Shown: positions 1 to 7,741, counted from the stretch's first letter. The stretch: 23,599 nt of DNA from CAMCQY01 sp044370415 (GCA_044370415.1 JBILVO010000050.1:1-23599); one strand, 5' to 3'. Numbers and translations: made by a program. Notes: generated from the sequence alone by a model not told the origin.

Positions 1-1324
1 CGATGCCCCGTGGCGGCACGTTCACCACGCGGAGCAGCGCCTCGTCGTCCCGGGGGTTCTTGAGCAGCCGCAGCCACGCCACGACGTCACGGATCTCGCG
101 ACGCTTGAAGAACTCGAGGCCGCGCACCAGCTGGTAGGGGATCCGCCGCGACCGCAACGCAACCTCGAGGGAGCGCGACAGGGCGTTGGTGCGGAAGAGG
201 ATCGCGAAGTCGCCGGGGCGGCGCGAGCCGTCGGCCAACGCCGCCGCGATCTCGTCGGCGATACGGTCGGCCTCGTCGTGGCTCGAGGCGTCGAGCACGA
301 TCCGCACGGGAGGGCCGCCGGGGGCGTCGGTGATCAGGCGTTTCGGCTTGCGGCGCGAGTTGTGGAAGATGAGGCGGTCGGCGGTGCCGAGGATGTTCGA
401 CGTGCTGCGGTAGTTGTGCTCGAGCGTGACGACCGTGGCGTTCGGGTAGTCGCGCTCGAACTCCAGAATGTTGCGGATGCTCGCGCCGCGCCACCCGTAG
501 ATGGCCTGGTCCGGGTCCCCGGTCACGGCCAGGTTGGGATGGTCGATCGACAGCCCCCGCAGGATGGAATACTGGACGGCGTTGGTGTCCTGGTACTCGT
601 CGACCAGGATCCAGCGGTGCTGCGCGTCGAGCATCCGTCGCAGTTCGGCGTTGTCCATCAGCAGGCGGGCGACGTGCACGAGCAGGTCGTCGAAGTCGAC
701 GGAATTCGCCGCCAGCATCATCTCCTGGTAGACGGGCCAGACCCGGCGGGCCACCTCGTCCACGGGCCGTCCCCAGCGCGGCTCGAACGACTCGGGCACG
801 AGCATGTCGTTCTTCGCCCGGCTGATCACCCCGGCGATGCGGTCGACGGGCGTGTGGGTGAGCGACAGCCCAAGCGACCGGGCGGCCCGCTTCAGCAGCG
901 AGGCTGCGTCGTCGGGATCGAGGATGGAGTAGTCGCTCGTGAGGCCGACCAGCCGGGCGTGCCGGCGGAGCAGACGGGCCGCGAAGCGATGGAACGTCCC
1001 CATTTCCACCGGCTGTGGGCCGACCATGTCGGTGACGCGCCGCCGCATCTCGTCGGCGGCCTTGTTCGTGAACGAGAGCGCGACGATCCGTGCGGCCGGG
1101 ACTCCGGACGAGATCAGGTGCGAGATCCGATGCGTCACCACGCGAGTCTTGCCGCTCCCCGGGCCTGCTAGCACGAGCAACGGGCCCTCGACGTGCGTCG
1201 CGGCAAGCCGTTGGGAGTCGTTGAGGGAGTGCAGGGACGGGGCTGTCACGAGCGGGTTCACAGGCGTCGGAGGCACTGGCGGCGGCACGCCATCGACCAC
1301 ACGGGTAGCCGATTTCCGCCACAC
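1..1324 (-). CDS. uvrD: UvrD/PcrA-type superfamily 1 DNA helicase, 3'-truncated by the window edge
   Basis: An ATP-driven 3'-5' DNA helicase of the UvrD/PcrA/Rep group, which unwinds DNA in repair and clears stalled complexes. The reverse-strand translation shows the helicase motifs in order: Q-motif region LNDSQRLAA, Walker A AGPGSGKTRVV, motif Ia SFTNKAADEMRRR, motif II ILVDEYQDTN, motif III TGDPDQAIYGWRG and motif IV LEHNYRST. About 441 codons are visible of a family usual length near 650-750, so the C-terminal third lies outside the window. The start is uncertain. GTG at 1324 has GAGGA about 10 bases upstream and gives a Val/Pro-rich leader before the helicase core; GTG at 1261 is an in-frame alternative without a clear ribosome binding site. 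The gene is divergent from the alpha-CTD-like gene at 1408. The family assignment is very secure; uvrD versus pcrA or rep cannot be settled from this part. Confidence 0.93.
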   Translation of the reverse strand, partial: MWRKSATRVVDGVPPPVPPTPVNPLVTAPSLHSLNDSQRLAATHVEGPLLVLAGPGSGKTRVVTHRISHLISSGVPAARIVALSFTNKAADEMRRRVTDMVGPQPVEMGTFHRFAARLLRRHARLVGLTSDYSILDPDDAASLLKRAARSLGLSLTHTPVDRIAGVISRAKNDMLVPESFEPRWGRPVDEVARRVWPVYQEMMLAANSVDFDDLLVHVARLLMDNAELRRMLDAQHRWILVDEYQDTNAVQYSILRGLSIDHPNLAVTGDPDQAIYGWRGASIRNILEFERDYPNATVVTLEHNYRSTSNILGTADRLIFHNSRRKPKRLITDAPGGPPVRIVLDASSHDEADRIADEIAAALADGSRRPGDFAILFRTNALSRSLEVALRSRRIPYQLVRGLEFFKRREIRDVVAWLRLLKNPRDDEALLRVVNVPPRGI

Positions 1325-1407
1325 TTGAGTATATTCCTCGCGGTGTCGACCACGGGCGCCCGCCGCCCTCCGGTCGGTGAATACTCATGTAGCACGGGAG
1401 GGAACCC

Positions 1408-1755
1408 ATGCCTCGCATTCCGTACAAGAACCTCGCGCAGACGGATGAACTGGCCGAGAAGCTCGAGATGAGCACCGCGGAGATCGGCCTGTCAGTCCGC
1501 ACCACGAACTGCCTCGAAGAGAAGGGCATCTTCACGGTGCACGATCTTTTGAACTGCACCCGGGCCGACCTGCTCTCGATTTCCAACTTCGGCGAAAAGA
1601 CCCTCGAGGAGGTCTATCGGGCGCTGGAAAAGATCGGCTTCTATCGATCCAACCCGCCGACCGCCGGCACGCCTGCACCGCGGTCGTTGCGGTCCGCCGA
1701 GGCGGCGGAGGCCGGGCGATCGGAATCCCGTGAGGAGACGCTCAGCGAGGCCTGA
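1408..1755 (+). CDS. Stand-alone RNA polymerase alpha-subunit C-terminal-domain-like protein
   Basis: A 115-residue protein whose residues about 23-80 match the alpha-CTD of RNA polymerase, the module that binds UP elements and activators. The helix-hairpin-helix pattern is clear: LSVRTTNCLEEKGI, then LLSISNFGEKTLEEV. Aligned to E. coli alpha, the DNA-contact residues R265, N268, C269, G296 and K298 correspond to R31, N34, C35, G62 and K64, and S299 is replaced by T65. There is no alpha-NTD, so it cannot build the polymerase dimer. The 35-residue tail is Ala/Glu/Arg-rich and probably disordered. The ATG has a strong GGGAGGG site 6 bases upstream. The gene stands alone, divergent from the helicase gene. 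A role as a DNA-binding transcription accessory or a polymerase-associated factor is inference; the domain identity is well supported. Confidence 0.87.
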   Translation: MPRIPYKNLAQTDELAEKLEMSTAEIGLSVRTTNCLEEKGIFTVHDLLNCTRADLLSISNFGEKTLEEVYRALEKIGFYRSNPPTAGTPAPRSLRSAEAAEAGRSESREETLSEA

Positions 1756-2058
1756 CGGGCCGTCACGTCGATCCGCCGCCCCGGCAGCCCACGCAGATTG
1801 GCCGTCGCCTGATCGTCCGCCGGCGGATACGGCGGTGGTCGACCGGGCCCACCCGCGGTGGTTCCCGCGGCCGACGGCGCGGAACAGGGCCGAGAACGGC
1901 TTTTCCACGACCAGTTCCGCGTCCAGTTGGTTCGAGCCGGTGTCCGCCCGGTCTCCGCTCGCTGGAAGCGGTCCGCGGGGTGCGGCATGATGACGGAATG
2001 ATGCGGATCGCGGACGTCCCGCGTCGTGTGCGACGAATCCTCGCCCAGGAGCTCGATC
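1756..2058 (+). other. Intergenic stretch, no gene seen
   Basis: About 300 bases between the alpha-CTD-like gene and the membrane-protein gene. All reading frames here give low-complexity Arg/Pro/Ala translations typical of shadow frames. A 12-base perfect palindrome (TCCGCCGGCGGA) lies at 1816-1827, and CCGCCG/CGGCGG at 1817-1822/1830-1835 could form a hairpin with a 7-base loop. No T-rich tail follows, so it is not a convincing intrinsic terminator. The promoter of the following three-gene run probably lies here, but no good -10/-35 pair was recognised. Confidence 0.5.
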
Positions 2059-3411
2059 GTGAGGCTGCCGCGGTTCTTCGCCAAGAAGCGGGGCCACCGA
2101 CGGACGGGGGCGCGGGAATGGGGCGCCTTTGGCGACGGCCTGTTCCACGGGATGCTCCTGCTGGGCGGGCTTTTTTTCGGCGCGCTGCTCGCGACGGGCG
2201 TGGCCGCGCCTGAGTGGCGGATCAACCACGATTACATCGAGTCAACGGGCACGATTCTGGCCAAGGGGCTCGCCCGATCCACCCGTGAGGATCCCCCCGG
2301 GACGGTTGCCGAGACGTGGCAGCCGCGGCTGCGGGTCCGATACTCGACGGTCGACGGAGTTCGCGAGGCGTGGACCAGGGGATCCGCCGCGCAGACGACC
2401 ACCGATCGCGAGTCGGCCCTCCGTGGCCTCGCGTCCTGGAAGCTGGGGAGCCAGTCGAAGTGCTGGTACGACCCTGCCGCCCCGGACACGGTCGTCCTCG
2501 AACGGGGCTACAACTGGTGGCTGTGGCTCCTCGCGCTGCTCCTGCCCGGCGCGCTCGTCCTGATCGGTGGATCGGGGCTGGTGCGGGCGCTGCGGTCATG
2601 GGGCCGGTCGGAGGAGTGCCGCGCCGCGTCCACCGGGCTGGCCGAGCTTCTCGACCCCCTGGCCCATCCGCCCCCCACGTCGCCGGGCCACCCGGCGGTG
2701 CCGAGTTGGGACGATCTCGTCAATTCGCCGGGTACCGTCCTCAAATACCGCCTGCCGATCGAGAGCGCCGAGCACTGGACGCTGGTCGGGTTCGGGCTCT
2801 TCGCCCTGCTGTGGAACGCGGTGCTCGTCGTGCTCGCCGTGGGGGCCGGGCTCGACCTCATGGGCGGCAGGATCGATTGGTGGCTGTTCGCGCTGCTCGG
2901 ACCGTTCCTGGTGATCGGCATCGGCGGGATCGTGCTCTTCGTCCGCAGCCTGTTTCTCGCCACCGTCGTCGGTCCCACCCAGGTGGAGATCTCCGATCAT
3001 CCGCTCGTGCCCGGTGGGCAGTACGAGGTGCTACTCGCCCAGGGTGGCACCGGGGTGTTTCGACAGCTGCAGATGTCGCTCGAACTTGAGGAGCAGGCCA
3101 CGTTTCGTCAGGGCACGGACACGCGCACCGAGCGTGTGACGATATGGTGCCGGCCGCTGGTCGACTGCCGCGACGTGTCTCCCGCGCCAGAGTCGCGGTT
3201 CGAGACGCGGACGTCGTTCGGCATCCCGGCCGACGCGATGCATTCGTTCACGTCGCCGCACAACGCGGTGCAGTGGCGGCTCGTCGTGCGCGGTGTCACC
3301 GATCGTCGCCCGGCATTCGTCCGGGTCTTTCCCGTGGTCATCTTTCCGCAGGATCCGTCCCCGTCCGCGGCCACCGCGCCCCGGCGGTCCGACGCGGAGG
3401 CGGTGCGATGA
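2059..3411 (+). CDS. Membrane protein with DUF3592-like domain and C-terminal arrestin-like region
   Basis: A predicted inner-membrane protein of about 450 residues; biochemical function unknown. With the GTG start at 2059 there are four hydrophobic segments, near residues 28-50, 153-173, 240-263 and 274-298. Between the first two lies an extracytoplasmic segment of about 100 residues ending in KCWYDPAAPDTVVLERG, the hallmark of DUF3592 domains. Residues about 308-435 form a soluble beta-rich tail with PADAMHSF...NAVQWRLVVRG and VRVFPVVIF, resembling an arrestin-fold domain; this is my reading of the pattern. The start is chosen because AGGAG sits 7 bases upstream of GTG 2059; GTG 2026 is in frame but lacks a site. 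The last bases overlap the next start as ATGA, so the genes are translationally coupled. Membrane topology is secure, domain names moderately so. Confidence 0.82.
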   Translation: MRLPRFFAKKRGHRRTGAREWGAFGDGLFHGMLLLGGLFFGALLATGVAAPEWRINHDYIESTGTILAKGLARSTREDPPGTVAETWQPRLRVRYSTVDGVREAWTRGSAAQTTTDRESALRGLASWKLGSQSKCWYDPAAPDTVVLERGYNWWLWLLALLLPGALVLIGGSGLVRALRSWGRSEECRAASTGLAELLDPLAHPPPTSPGHPAVPSWDDLVNSPGTVLKYRLPIESAEHWTLVGFGLFALLWNAVLVVLAVGAGLDLMGGRIDWWLFALLGPFLVIGIGGIVLFVRSLFLATVVGPTQVEISDHPLVPGGQYEVLLAQGGTGVFRQLQMSLELEEQATFRQGTDTRTERVTIWCRPLVDCRDVSPAPESRFETRTSFGIPADAMHSFTSPHNAVQWRLVVRGVTDRRPAFVRVFPVVIFPQDPSPSAATAPRRSDAEAVR

Positions 3412-3866
3412 GCGATCTCCAGAATCGCGCCGGCCTGAATCGCGACGGTCAGGAGCGGGTGGGAGCGTCGCCGCAGGTCGACGTGCAGTTCGACCGGCCC
3501 GCACGGCGCTACCAGCCGGGCGACAGGCTGGCGGTCCGATATCGCATCGACGACTGCGACGGCGATCGCATCCATGCCATCGAGCACTCGGTGGTCTGGT
3601 ACACCGAGGGCAAGGGAGAGGAGGATCTCGGCGTGCACTTCTTCCAGCGGGTGGCCGATCGCTCCCTGCGGTCGTCGCGGGTGGTGGCCGGTGACTTCGC
3701 CGCATCGCTGCCGCGGAGCCCGCTGTCCTACGAGGGTCTGATCGTCAAGGTGCGTTGGTGCGTCAGGGTGCGGGTGTTCTTCGACGGGTCGCGGGACTTC
3801 GTGTCGGAGCACGTTTTCGAGATGGGCGACGTCCCGCCGGCCCGCCTGCCGCCGCGGGAGCCCTGA
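3408..3866 (+). CDS. Small arrestin-like cytosolic protein
   Basis: A 152-residue protein without signal peptide or membrane segment. The sequence reads as alternating beta strands: VDVQFDRPARRYQPGDRL, then HAIEHSVVWYTEGKGEEDLG, then LPRSPLSYEGLIVKVRWCVR. The last pattern, a short Leu-Pro-x-x-Pro-x-Ser-Tyr-x-Gly loop followed by a strand of alternating charged and hydrophobic residues, is what arrestin/Vps26-type domains show, so an arrestin-like fold is proposed (inference). ATG 3408 overlaps the stop of the upstream membrane-protein gene by four bases (ATGA), so the stoichiometry of the two products is probably linked. The upstream protein ends in a similar beta-rich region; together they could form a two-lobed arrestin-like assembly at the membrane. 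No enzyme motif was seen. Confidence 0.8.
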   Translation: MSDLQNRAGLNRDGQERVGASPQVDVQFDRPARRYQPGDRLAVRYRIDDCDGDRIHAIEHSVVWYTEGKGEEDLGVHFFQRVADRSLRSSRVVAGDFAASLPRSPLSYEGLIVKVRWCVRVRVFFDGSRDFVSEHVFEMGDVPPARLPPREP

Positions 3867-3868
3867 CG

Positions 3869-4489
3869 ATGACGCCGACGACGAACCCGTTCTCCACGAG
3901 GCACACCCGCCCGGGAAGCATCGTGCCGCTCGACGGCCGAGGGTCGCCTCTCGACATCCCGCTCCTTGTCGGGCGGCTCCGCCGCGCCGGTGGCGTGGGC
4001 GCGATCGTCGGGCCCCACGGCAGCGGCAAAAGTACGTTGCTCCTCCGACTCGCCGACGAGATCGAGGCGGGCGGGACACGCGTGGAGCGTGTGCGGATGC
4101 GCGGCTGGTGGGACGTGTCGCGGGCGGTCGTCGCGTTCCGCAACGCCGGCAGGAGCGGCATCGTCTGCATCGACGGGTGGGAGCGGCTCGCGGGCCCGGT
4201 GCGTCGCCTGATGCGACTGCTCGCGTGGACGACGGGCCGGGGGCTCGTCGTCACCATGCACCGCCGCGACTCGATGCCGGAACTGGCGACGTGTCGCACC
4301 AGCCCCGGGCTCCTGGCGGCGATCGTCGATCGCCTGCCCGGAAGGTCCGACTGGTACGGCACCCTGATCGGCGCCCAGGATGTCCGTGCGGCGTTCGACC
4401 GTCGGCGCGGCGACATTCGCGAGGCGCTCTACGACCTCTACGACGTCTTCGAGCGCCGTGCGCGCGGCAGCGTGCCGCGACGATCGTGA
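3869..4489 (+). CDS. P-loop NTPase-like protein of the arrestin-like cassette
   Basis: A 206-residue protein that probably binds and hydrolyses a nucleotide. Walker A is GPHGSGKST at residues 48-56. A Walker B-like strand IVCIDGWE is at 98-105, and VVTMHR at 127-132 is in the position of a sensor strand. An N-terminal NPFSTRHTRPGSIVPLD element precedes the P-loop. No ABC signature, AAA+ second region or DNA-binding domain was seen, so the subfamily is open. It starts two bases after the stop of the arrestin-like gene and ends the three-gene run. The tight packing suggests that it energises or regulates the membrane and arrestin-like partners (inference). The C-terminal tail is basic. The gene is surely real; function unknown. 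Confidence 0.83.
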   Translation: MTPTTNPFSTRHTRPGSIVPLDGRGSPLDIPLLVGRLRRAGGVGAIVGPHGSGKSTLLLRLADEIEAGGTRVERVRMRGWWDVSRAVVAFRNAGRSGIVCIDGWERLAGPVRRLMRLLAWTTGRGLVVTMHRRDSMPELATCRTSPGLLAAIVDRLPGRSDWYGTLIGAQDVRAAFDRRRGDIREALYDLYDVFERRARGSVPRRS

Positions 4490-4654
4490 CGATCCTGCCG
4501 ACCGGTCCGGTTGTGCCGACATCGGTGGGGAAATTCATGGAAGGGCGGGCCGTTTTTCCTGGGCAGGTGTCGCAGAGCGCAACCTAGGCTTTGGAGGTTG
4601 GTGATCCAGCCGGCGGCACCGGCAGCGTGAGCACCCGAGCCTCAGGAGTGAGCG

Positions 4655-5776
4655 ATGAAGACGCGACGTCCCCTGTTCGTCGTGGCGATGGTCGGCGGCA
4701 TGGCGGCGCTGACGCCGGGTGAGTCCCGCGGCCAGTGCTGCCTCAGCGACCTGTTCGCGGGATGCCGCAAGGCTCCGCCCGCCTACGCCGTGGCGCCGGT
4801 TCCCGCGCCGATCGTCGCACCCATCGCGGCGCCCGTGGCGGCACCTCCGCCGCCCGTGGTCGTGCCCGTCCAGCAAGTGAGCTACGTCCCGGAGACGACC
4901 TATCGCACGCAGTACAAGTGCGTGCCGGTGACGAGCTACAAGCCGTCGTGCGAGATCGATCCCTGCACCGGATGCACCCGCGAGTGCATGGAGCAGGTGA
5001 CGCAGTATGTGCAGCAGCCGGTGAACGTGCCGGTGACCCAGTACCGCGCCGTGTATTCGACGAAGTACGTCCAGATGCAGCCGGGCTACAACGCAGCCGG
5101 AGCCTACGCGGCGCCGGTGGCGTCCGGAGCCCAGGTGGCGCCGATGATGGTGCCTGCCACATCTGGCGCGGTGCAGAGCCCGTTCGCCTCGAGCGTGCAG
5201 ACGACGCCGCAGGCCTGGGGTGCCGCGGGCTCCGACGTGCCGCAGCAGATGATCCAGCCGGGCCAGCAGAGCCTCGCGGCTCCGCAGCTCCAGCAGGGCA
5301 CCGTCGTGCAGCCGGGATTCCAGCAGCAGATCGTGCCGCAGTCGGGAACCTACGCCGCTCCCGCTCCGGCCGCGGTCCAGCCGCTGCCCACGGCTCCTCC
5401 CATGCTGAATCCGACACCCTCGCTGCGGCCCATTCCCGAGATGCCTCGCGCGTCCGCCGCGAACGGCACCGGGCCGGCAGCTGCGGCTCCGCTGCTGCAG
5501 CAGTCGGCGCCGGCGACCGCCGCACCGGCCACCGTGCAGCCGCCCCGGCTGGAATCGACGCCGCTGCAGTCGCCGGCCGTTCCCCAGACGAGCGGCTCCA
5601 CCGGAGCGACCGGGCTCAACGGCATGCCCGTGATGCCCGGGGCCGGCCCTGGTGCGGCGACCGGCGCGTTTCCAAAGCTTCTCGAGCCGACGGGCCACAC
5701 CACCTCGTGGCAGCCGGCGCCGACGTACCGCCCGACGGCCTATCCCACGGCGGCGCTTCCCGGCCGGATTCAGTGA
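4655..5776 (+). CDS. Secreted Pro/Ala/Gln-rich protein with Cys cluster and V-P-V-T-x-Y motifs
   Basis: A 373-residue exported protein of unknown function. Residues 1-26 form a signal peptide (basic start, hydrophobic core, SRG before the mature Gln-Cys-Cys). Cysteines are confined to the first third, at 28, 29, 37, 89, 99, 104, 107 and 111, including DPCTGCTREC. Around them are repeated tyrosine/valine phrases such as YVPETTYRTQYKCVPVTSY, QPVNVPVTQYRAVY and YSTKYVQ. I recognise this style from planctomycete surface proteins, but I know no named function. From about residue 145 on, the chain is low-complexity Ala/Pro/Gln and probably disordered. AGGAG lies 7 bases before the ATG. A structural or cell-surface role with disulphide cross-links is inference. 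It is not obviously co-transcribed with its neighbours (165 and 195 bp gaps). Confidence 0.82.
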   Translation: MKTRRPLFVVAMVGGMAALTPGESRGQCCLSDLFAGCRKAPPAYAVAPVPAPIVAPIAAPVAAPPPPVVVPVQQVSYVPETTYRTQYKCVPVTSYKPSCEIDPCTGCTRECMEQVTQYVQQPVNVPVTQYRAVYSTKYVQMQPGYNAAGAYAAPVASGAQVAPMMVPATSGAVQSPFASSVQTTPQAWGAAGSDVPQQMIQPGQQSLAAPQLQQGTVVQPGFQQQIVPQSGTYAAPAPAAVQPLPTAPPMLNPTPSLRPIPEMPRASAANGTGPAAAAPLLQQSAPATAAPATVQPPRLESTPLQSPAVPQTSGSTGATGLNGMPVMPGAGPGAATGAFPKLLEPTGHTTSWQPAPTYRPTAYPTAALPGRIQ

Positions 5777-5837
5777 GCGCGGCCGCTCGCCGTCGACGCC
5801 GGGTCGCGGTCCGGGGAGCAGGTGCAATTCGACCGTG

Positions 5838-5898
5838 CCGCGGCCCGCGGCGTGGGGATGCCCACGGGTGACGCCAGCGGGCCGTGTGTGGCGTCACC
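5838..5898 (+). terminator. Cluster of palindromes and two stem-loops between the secreted-protein gene and polX
   Basis: Two adjacent perfect inverted repeats: CGTGGG/CCCACG (5851-5856/5861-5866, loop of 4) and GGTGACGCCA/TGGCGTCACC (5867-5876/5889-5898, loop of 12). They are preceded by two CCGCGG palindromes at 5838-5843 and 5845-5850. The position, 62 bases past the upstream stop codon and 73 before polX, suits transcription termination or mRNA end protection. There is no T-tract, so a simple intrinsic terminator is doubtful; a protein-binding site is an alternative. Confidence 0.45.
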
Positions 5899-5971
5899 GG
5901 CGCCCGCCCGCCTGATAGGATGAGGCGGACGGCCCCCGCCAAGCCCCCCGGGCCGGCCCCCCGAGGCGCCC

Positions 5972-7741
5972 GTGACCAACGCCGACATCGCAGCGACGTT
6001 CGACCTCGTCGCCGATCTGCTCGAGTATCAGGGCGGCAACGTATTTCGCGTCCGGGCGTACCGCAACGCCGCCCGCACCATCCAGGGCATGGTGGAGCCG
6101 TTGGCGGCCGTCCGTGCAGACTCCGCCCGTTCGCTGACGGACATCGAGGGGATTGGCAGCGACCTCGCCGAAAAGATCGGCACGCTGCTCGACACCGGCA
6201 GCCTGCCGCTTTTGAGCGACCTGCAGAAGCAGGTGCCTGCCGTCGTGTTCGACCTGATGCGGGTGCCCGGGCTCGGCCCCAAGAAGACCAAGTCCCTGGT
6301 CGAGGAGCTCGGAATCGATTCGCTGGCGGCCCTGGAGAAAGCCTGTCGCTCGGGCCGTGTGGCGGAGGTCAAAGGCTTCGGGCCCAAGACGCAGGCGGCC
6401 ATCCTCGAGAACATCGCGTTCGCCAAGGACCCCGAGAACGCCCGAGTGCTGTGGCGGGATGCCGACGAGCTCGTCCGTGGGCTGCTGGCTTGGATGCGCG
6501 GGTGCCCGGAGGTGCGATTGGTCGAGGGGGCGGGCAGCTGGCGCCGCGGCCGCGAGACCGTCGGCGACATCGACATCGTGGCCGATGCGGATGACTCGGC
6601 CGCAGTGATGGACCGGCTCGAATCGTGGGAGGGAACGGCCGCGGTGCTGCTGCGGGGCGACACGAAGATGAGCGTACGAGGGCCGCACGGCGTGCAGGTC
6701 GACCTCCGCGTCGTGAGACGCGATGCGTTCGGTGCGGCGCTGCAGTACTTCACGGGGTCGAAGGAGCACAACGTCAGGCTGCGGGCCAGGGCCAAGGATC
6801 GCGGACTGACGATCAACGAGTACGGCGTCTTCCGTGCCGCCGATGTGTCCGCGGGGGGCGAGGCCACGGCCCGATCGGTGGCCGGTGCCACGGAGGAGGG
6901 CATCTACGCGGCCGTCGGGCTGCCATGGATCCCCGCGGAGCTGCGGGAGGGCAGGGATGAGATCGAACGCGCCGCAGCGGGAGAACTGCCCCGGCTGGTC
7001 GAGCTCGCCGACATGCGCGGAGACCTCCATATGCACACCAGCGCGACCGACGGGGAGGAGACGCTGGGGGAGATGGTGCGGGCCGCGATCGCGAGAGGTC
7101 TCGCCTACATCGCCATCACCGACCACGGCCAGCGGGTGACGATGGCGCGCGGGCTCGACAGCCGACGGCTGCTGCGGCAGTGGGCCGAGATCGACCGGCT
7201 CAATGCGTCGCTCGCCGAGGAGGGAACGCCGCCGATCGTGGTGCTCAAGGGCATCGAGGTGGACATGCTCGAGAAGGGAGGGCTGGACCTGCCGGACGAG
7301 GTGCTCGAGCAGGCGGATTGGGTGGTCGCCAGCCTCCATTACGGGCAGAACCAGCCGCAGGCCAGCATCACATCGCGGATCGTCGAGGCGATCCGGAATC
7401 CCCACGTCGACGTGATCGGCCACCCCACAGGGCGGCTGCTCAACAAGCGGCCGCGTTTCGACGTCGATATCGAGGCCGTGATCGAGGCGGCGGCGGAGAC
7501 CGGCACATTCCTCGAGATCAACGCCAATCCGTGGCGGCTCGACCTCGACGACCGGCATGCCGCGGCTGCCAAAGCGGCGGGAGTGAAGCTCGTGATCTCC
7601 ACGGACGCCCACTCCACCCGCGGCCTCGACGTGATGCACTGTGGCGTCCTGCAGGCGAGGCGTGCCGGCCTCGAGGCCGGAGACGTCGCCAACACGCGAT
7701 CCCTGGCAGGGCTGCGGAAGCTGATGAAGCGCCGGCGTTAA
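5972..7741 (+). CDS. polX: DNA polymerase/3'-5' exonuclease PolX (family X polymerase with PHP domain)
   Basis: A 589-residue bacterial PolX that fills short gaps in base-excision repair, with a metal-dependent PHP exonuclease/phosphatase domain. The N-terminal 8-kDa-like domain starts NADIAATFDLVADLLEYQG and FRVRAYRNAART. The helix-hairpin-helix VPGLGPKKT is at 98-106. The palm signature GSWRRGRETVGDIDIVAD carries D199 and D201, and the third catalytic aspartate is D244 in VQVDLRVV. The PHP domain begins DLHMHTSATDGEETL (H353, H355, D360), followed by ITDHG (H385), SLHYG (H456), GHPTG (H484) and STDAH (D545, H547), so all metal ligands look intact. Length is as usual for the family. The start is GTG 5972 with GAGG 5 bases upstream. 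Its stop overlaps the stop of the convergent gene on the other strand. Confidence 0.96.
   Translation: MTNADIAATFDLVADLLEYQGGNVFRVRAYRNAARTIQGMVEPLAAVRADSARSLTDIEGIGSDLAEKIGTLLDTGSLPLLSDLQKQVPAVVFDLMRVPGLGPKKTKSLVEELGIDSLAALEKACRSGRVAEVKGFGPKTQAAILENIAFAKDPENARVLWRDADELVRGLLAWMRGCPEVRLVEGAGSWRRGRETVGDIDIVADADDSAAVMDRLESWEGTAAVLLRGDTKMSVRGPHGVQVDLRVVRRDAFGAALQYFTGSKEHNVRLRARAKDRGLTINEYGVFRAADVSAGGEATARSVAGATEEGIYAAVGLPWIPAELREGRDEIERAAAGELPRLVELADMRGDLHMHTSATDGEETLGEMVRAAIARGLAYIAITDHGQRVTMARGLDSRRLLRQWAEIDRLNASLAEEGTPPIVVLKGIEVDMLEKGGLDLPDEVLEQADWVVASLHYGQNQPQASITSRIVEAIRNPHVDVIGHPTGRLLNKRPRFDVDIEAVIEAAAETGTFLEINANPWRLDLDDRHAAAAKAAGVKLVISTDAHSTRGLDVMHCGVLQARRAGLEAGDVANTRSLAGLRKLMKRRR

Noticed and set aside
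87..1586. 499-codon minus-strand frame over the helicase and alpha-CTD genes
   Set aside because: Wrong frame: the helicase motifs appear only in the frame that starts at 1324 or 1261.
1753..1765. Palindrome TGACGGGCCGTCA over the alpha-CTD stop codon
   Set aside because: The arms leave almost no loop and no T-tract follows, so it is not a credible terminator.
1492..2229. Possible minus-strand gene in the 1756-2058 gap
   Set aside because: Overlaps the alpha-CTD gene antisense, and the composition is Arg/Pro/Ala shadow-like.
4535..5827. 430-codon minus-strand frame opposite the secreted-protein gene
   Set aside because: Arg/His/Gly-rich shadow; the plus strand has a signal peptide, ribosome binding site and ordered motifs.
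5894..7639. 581-codon minus-strand frame opposite polX
   Set aside because: The plus strand encodes a complete PolX with all catalytic residues; the reverse frame has none.
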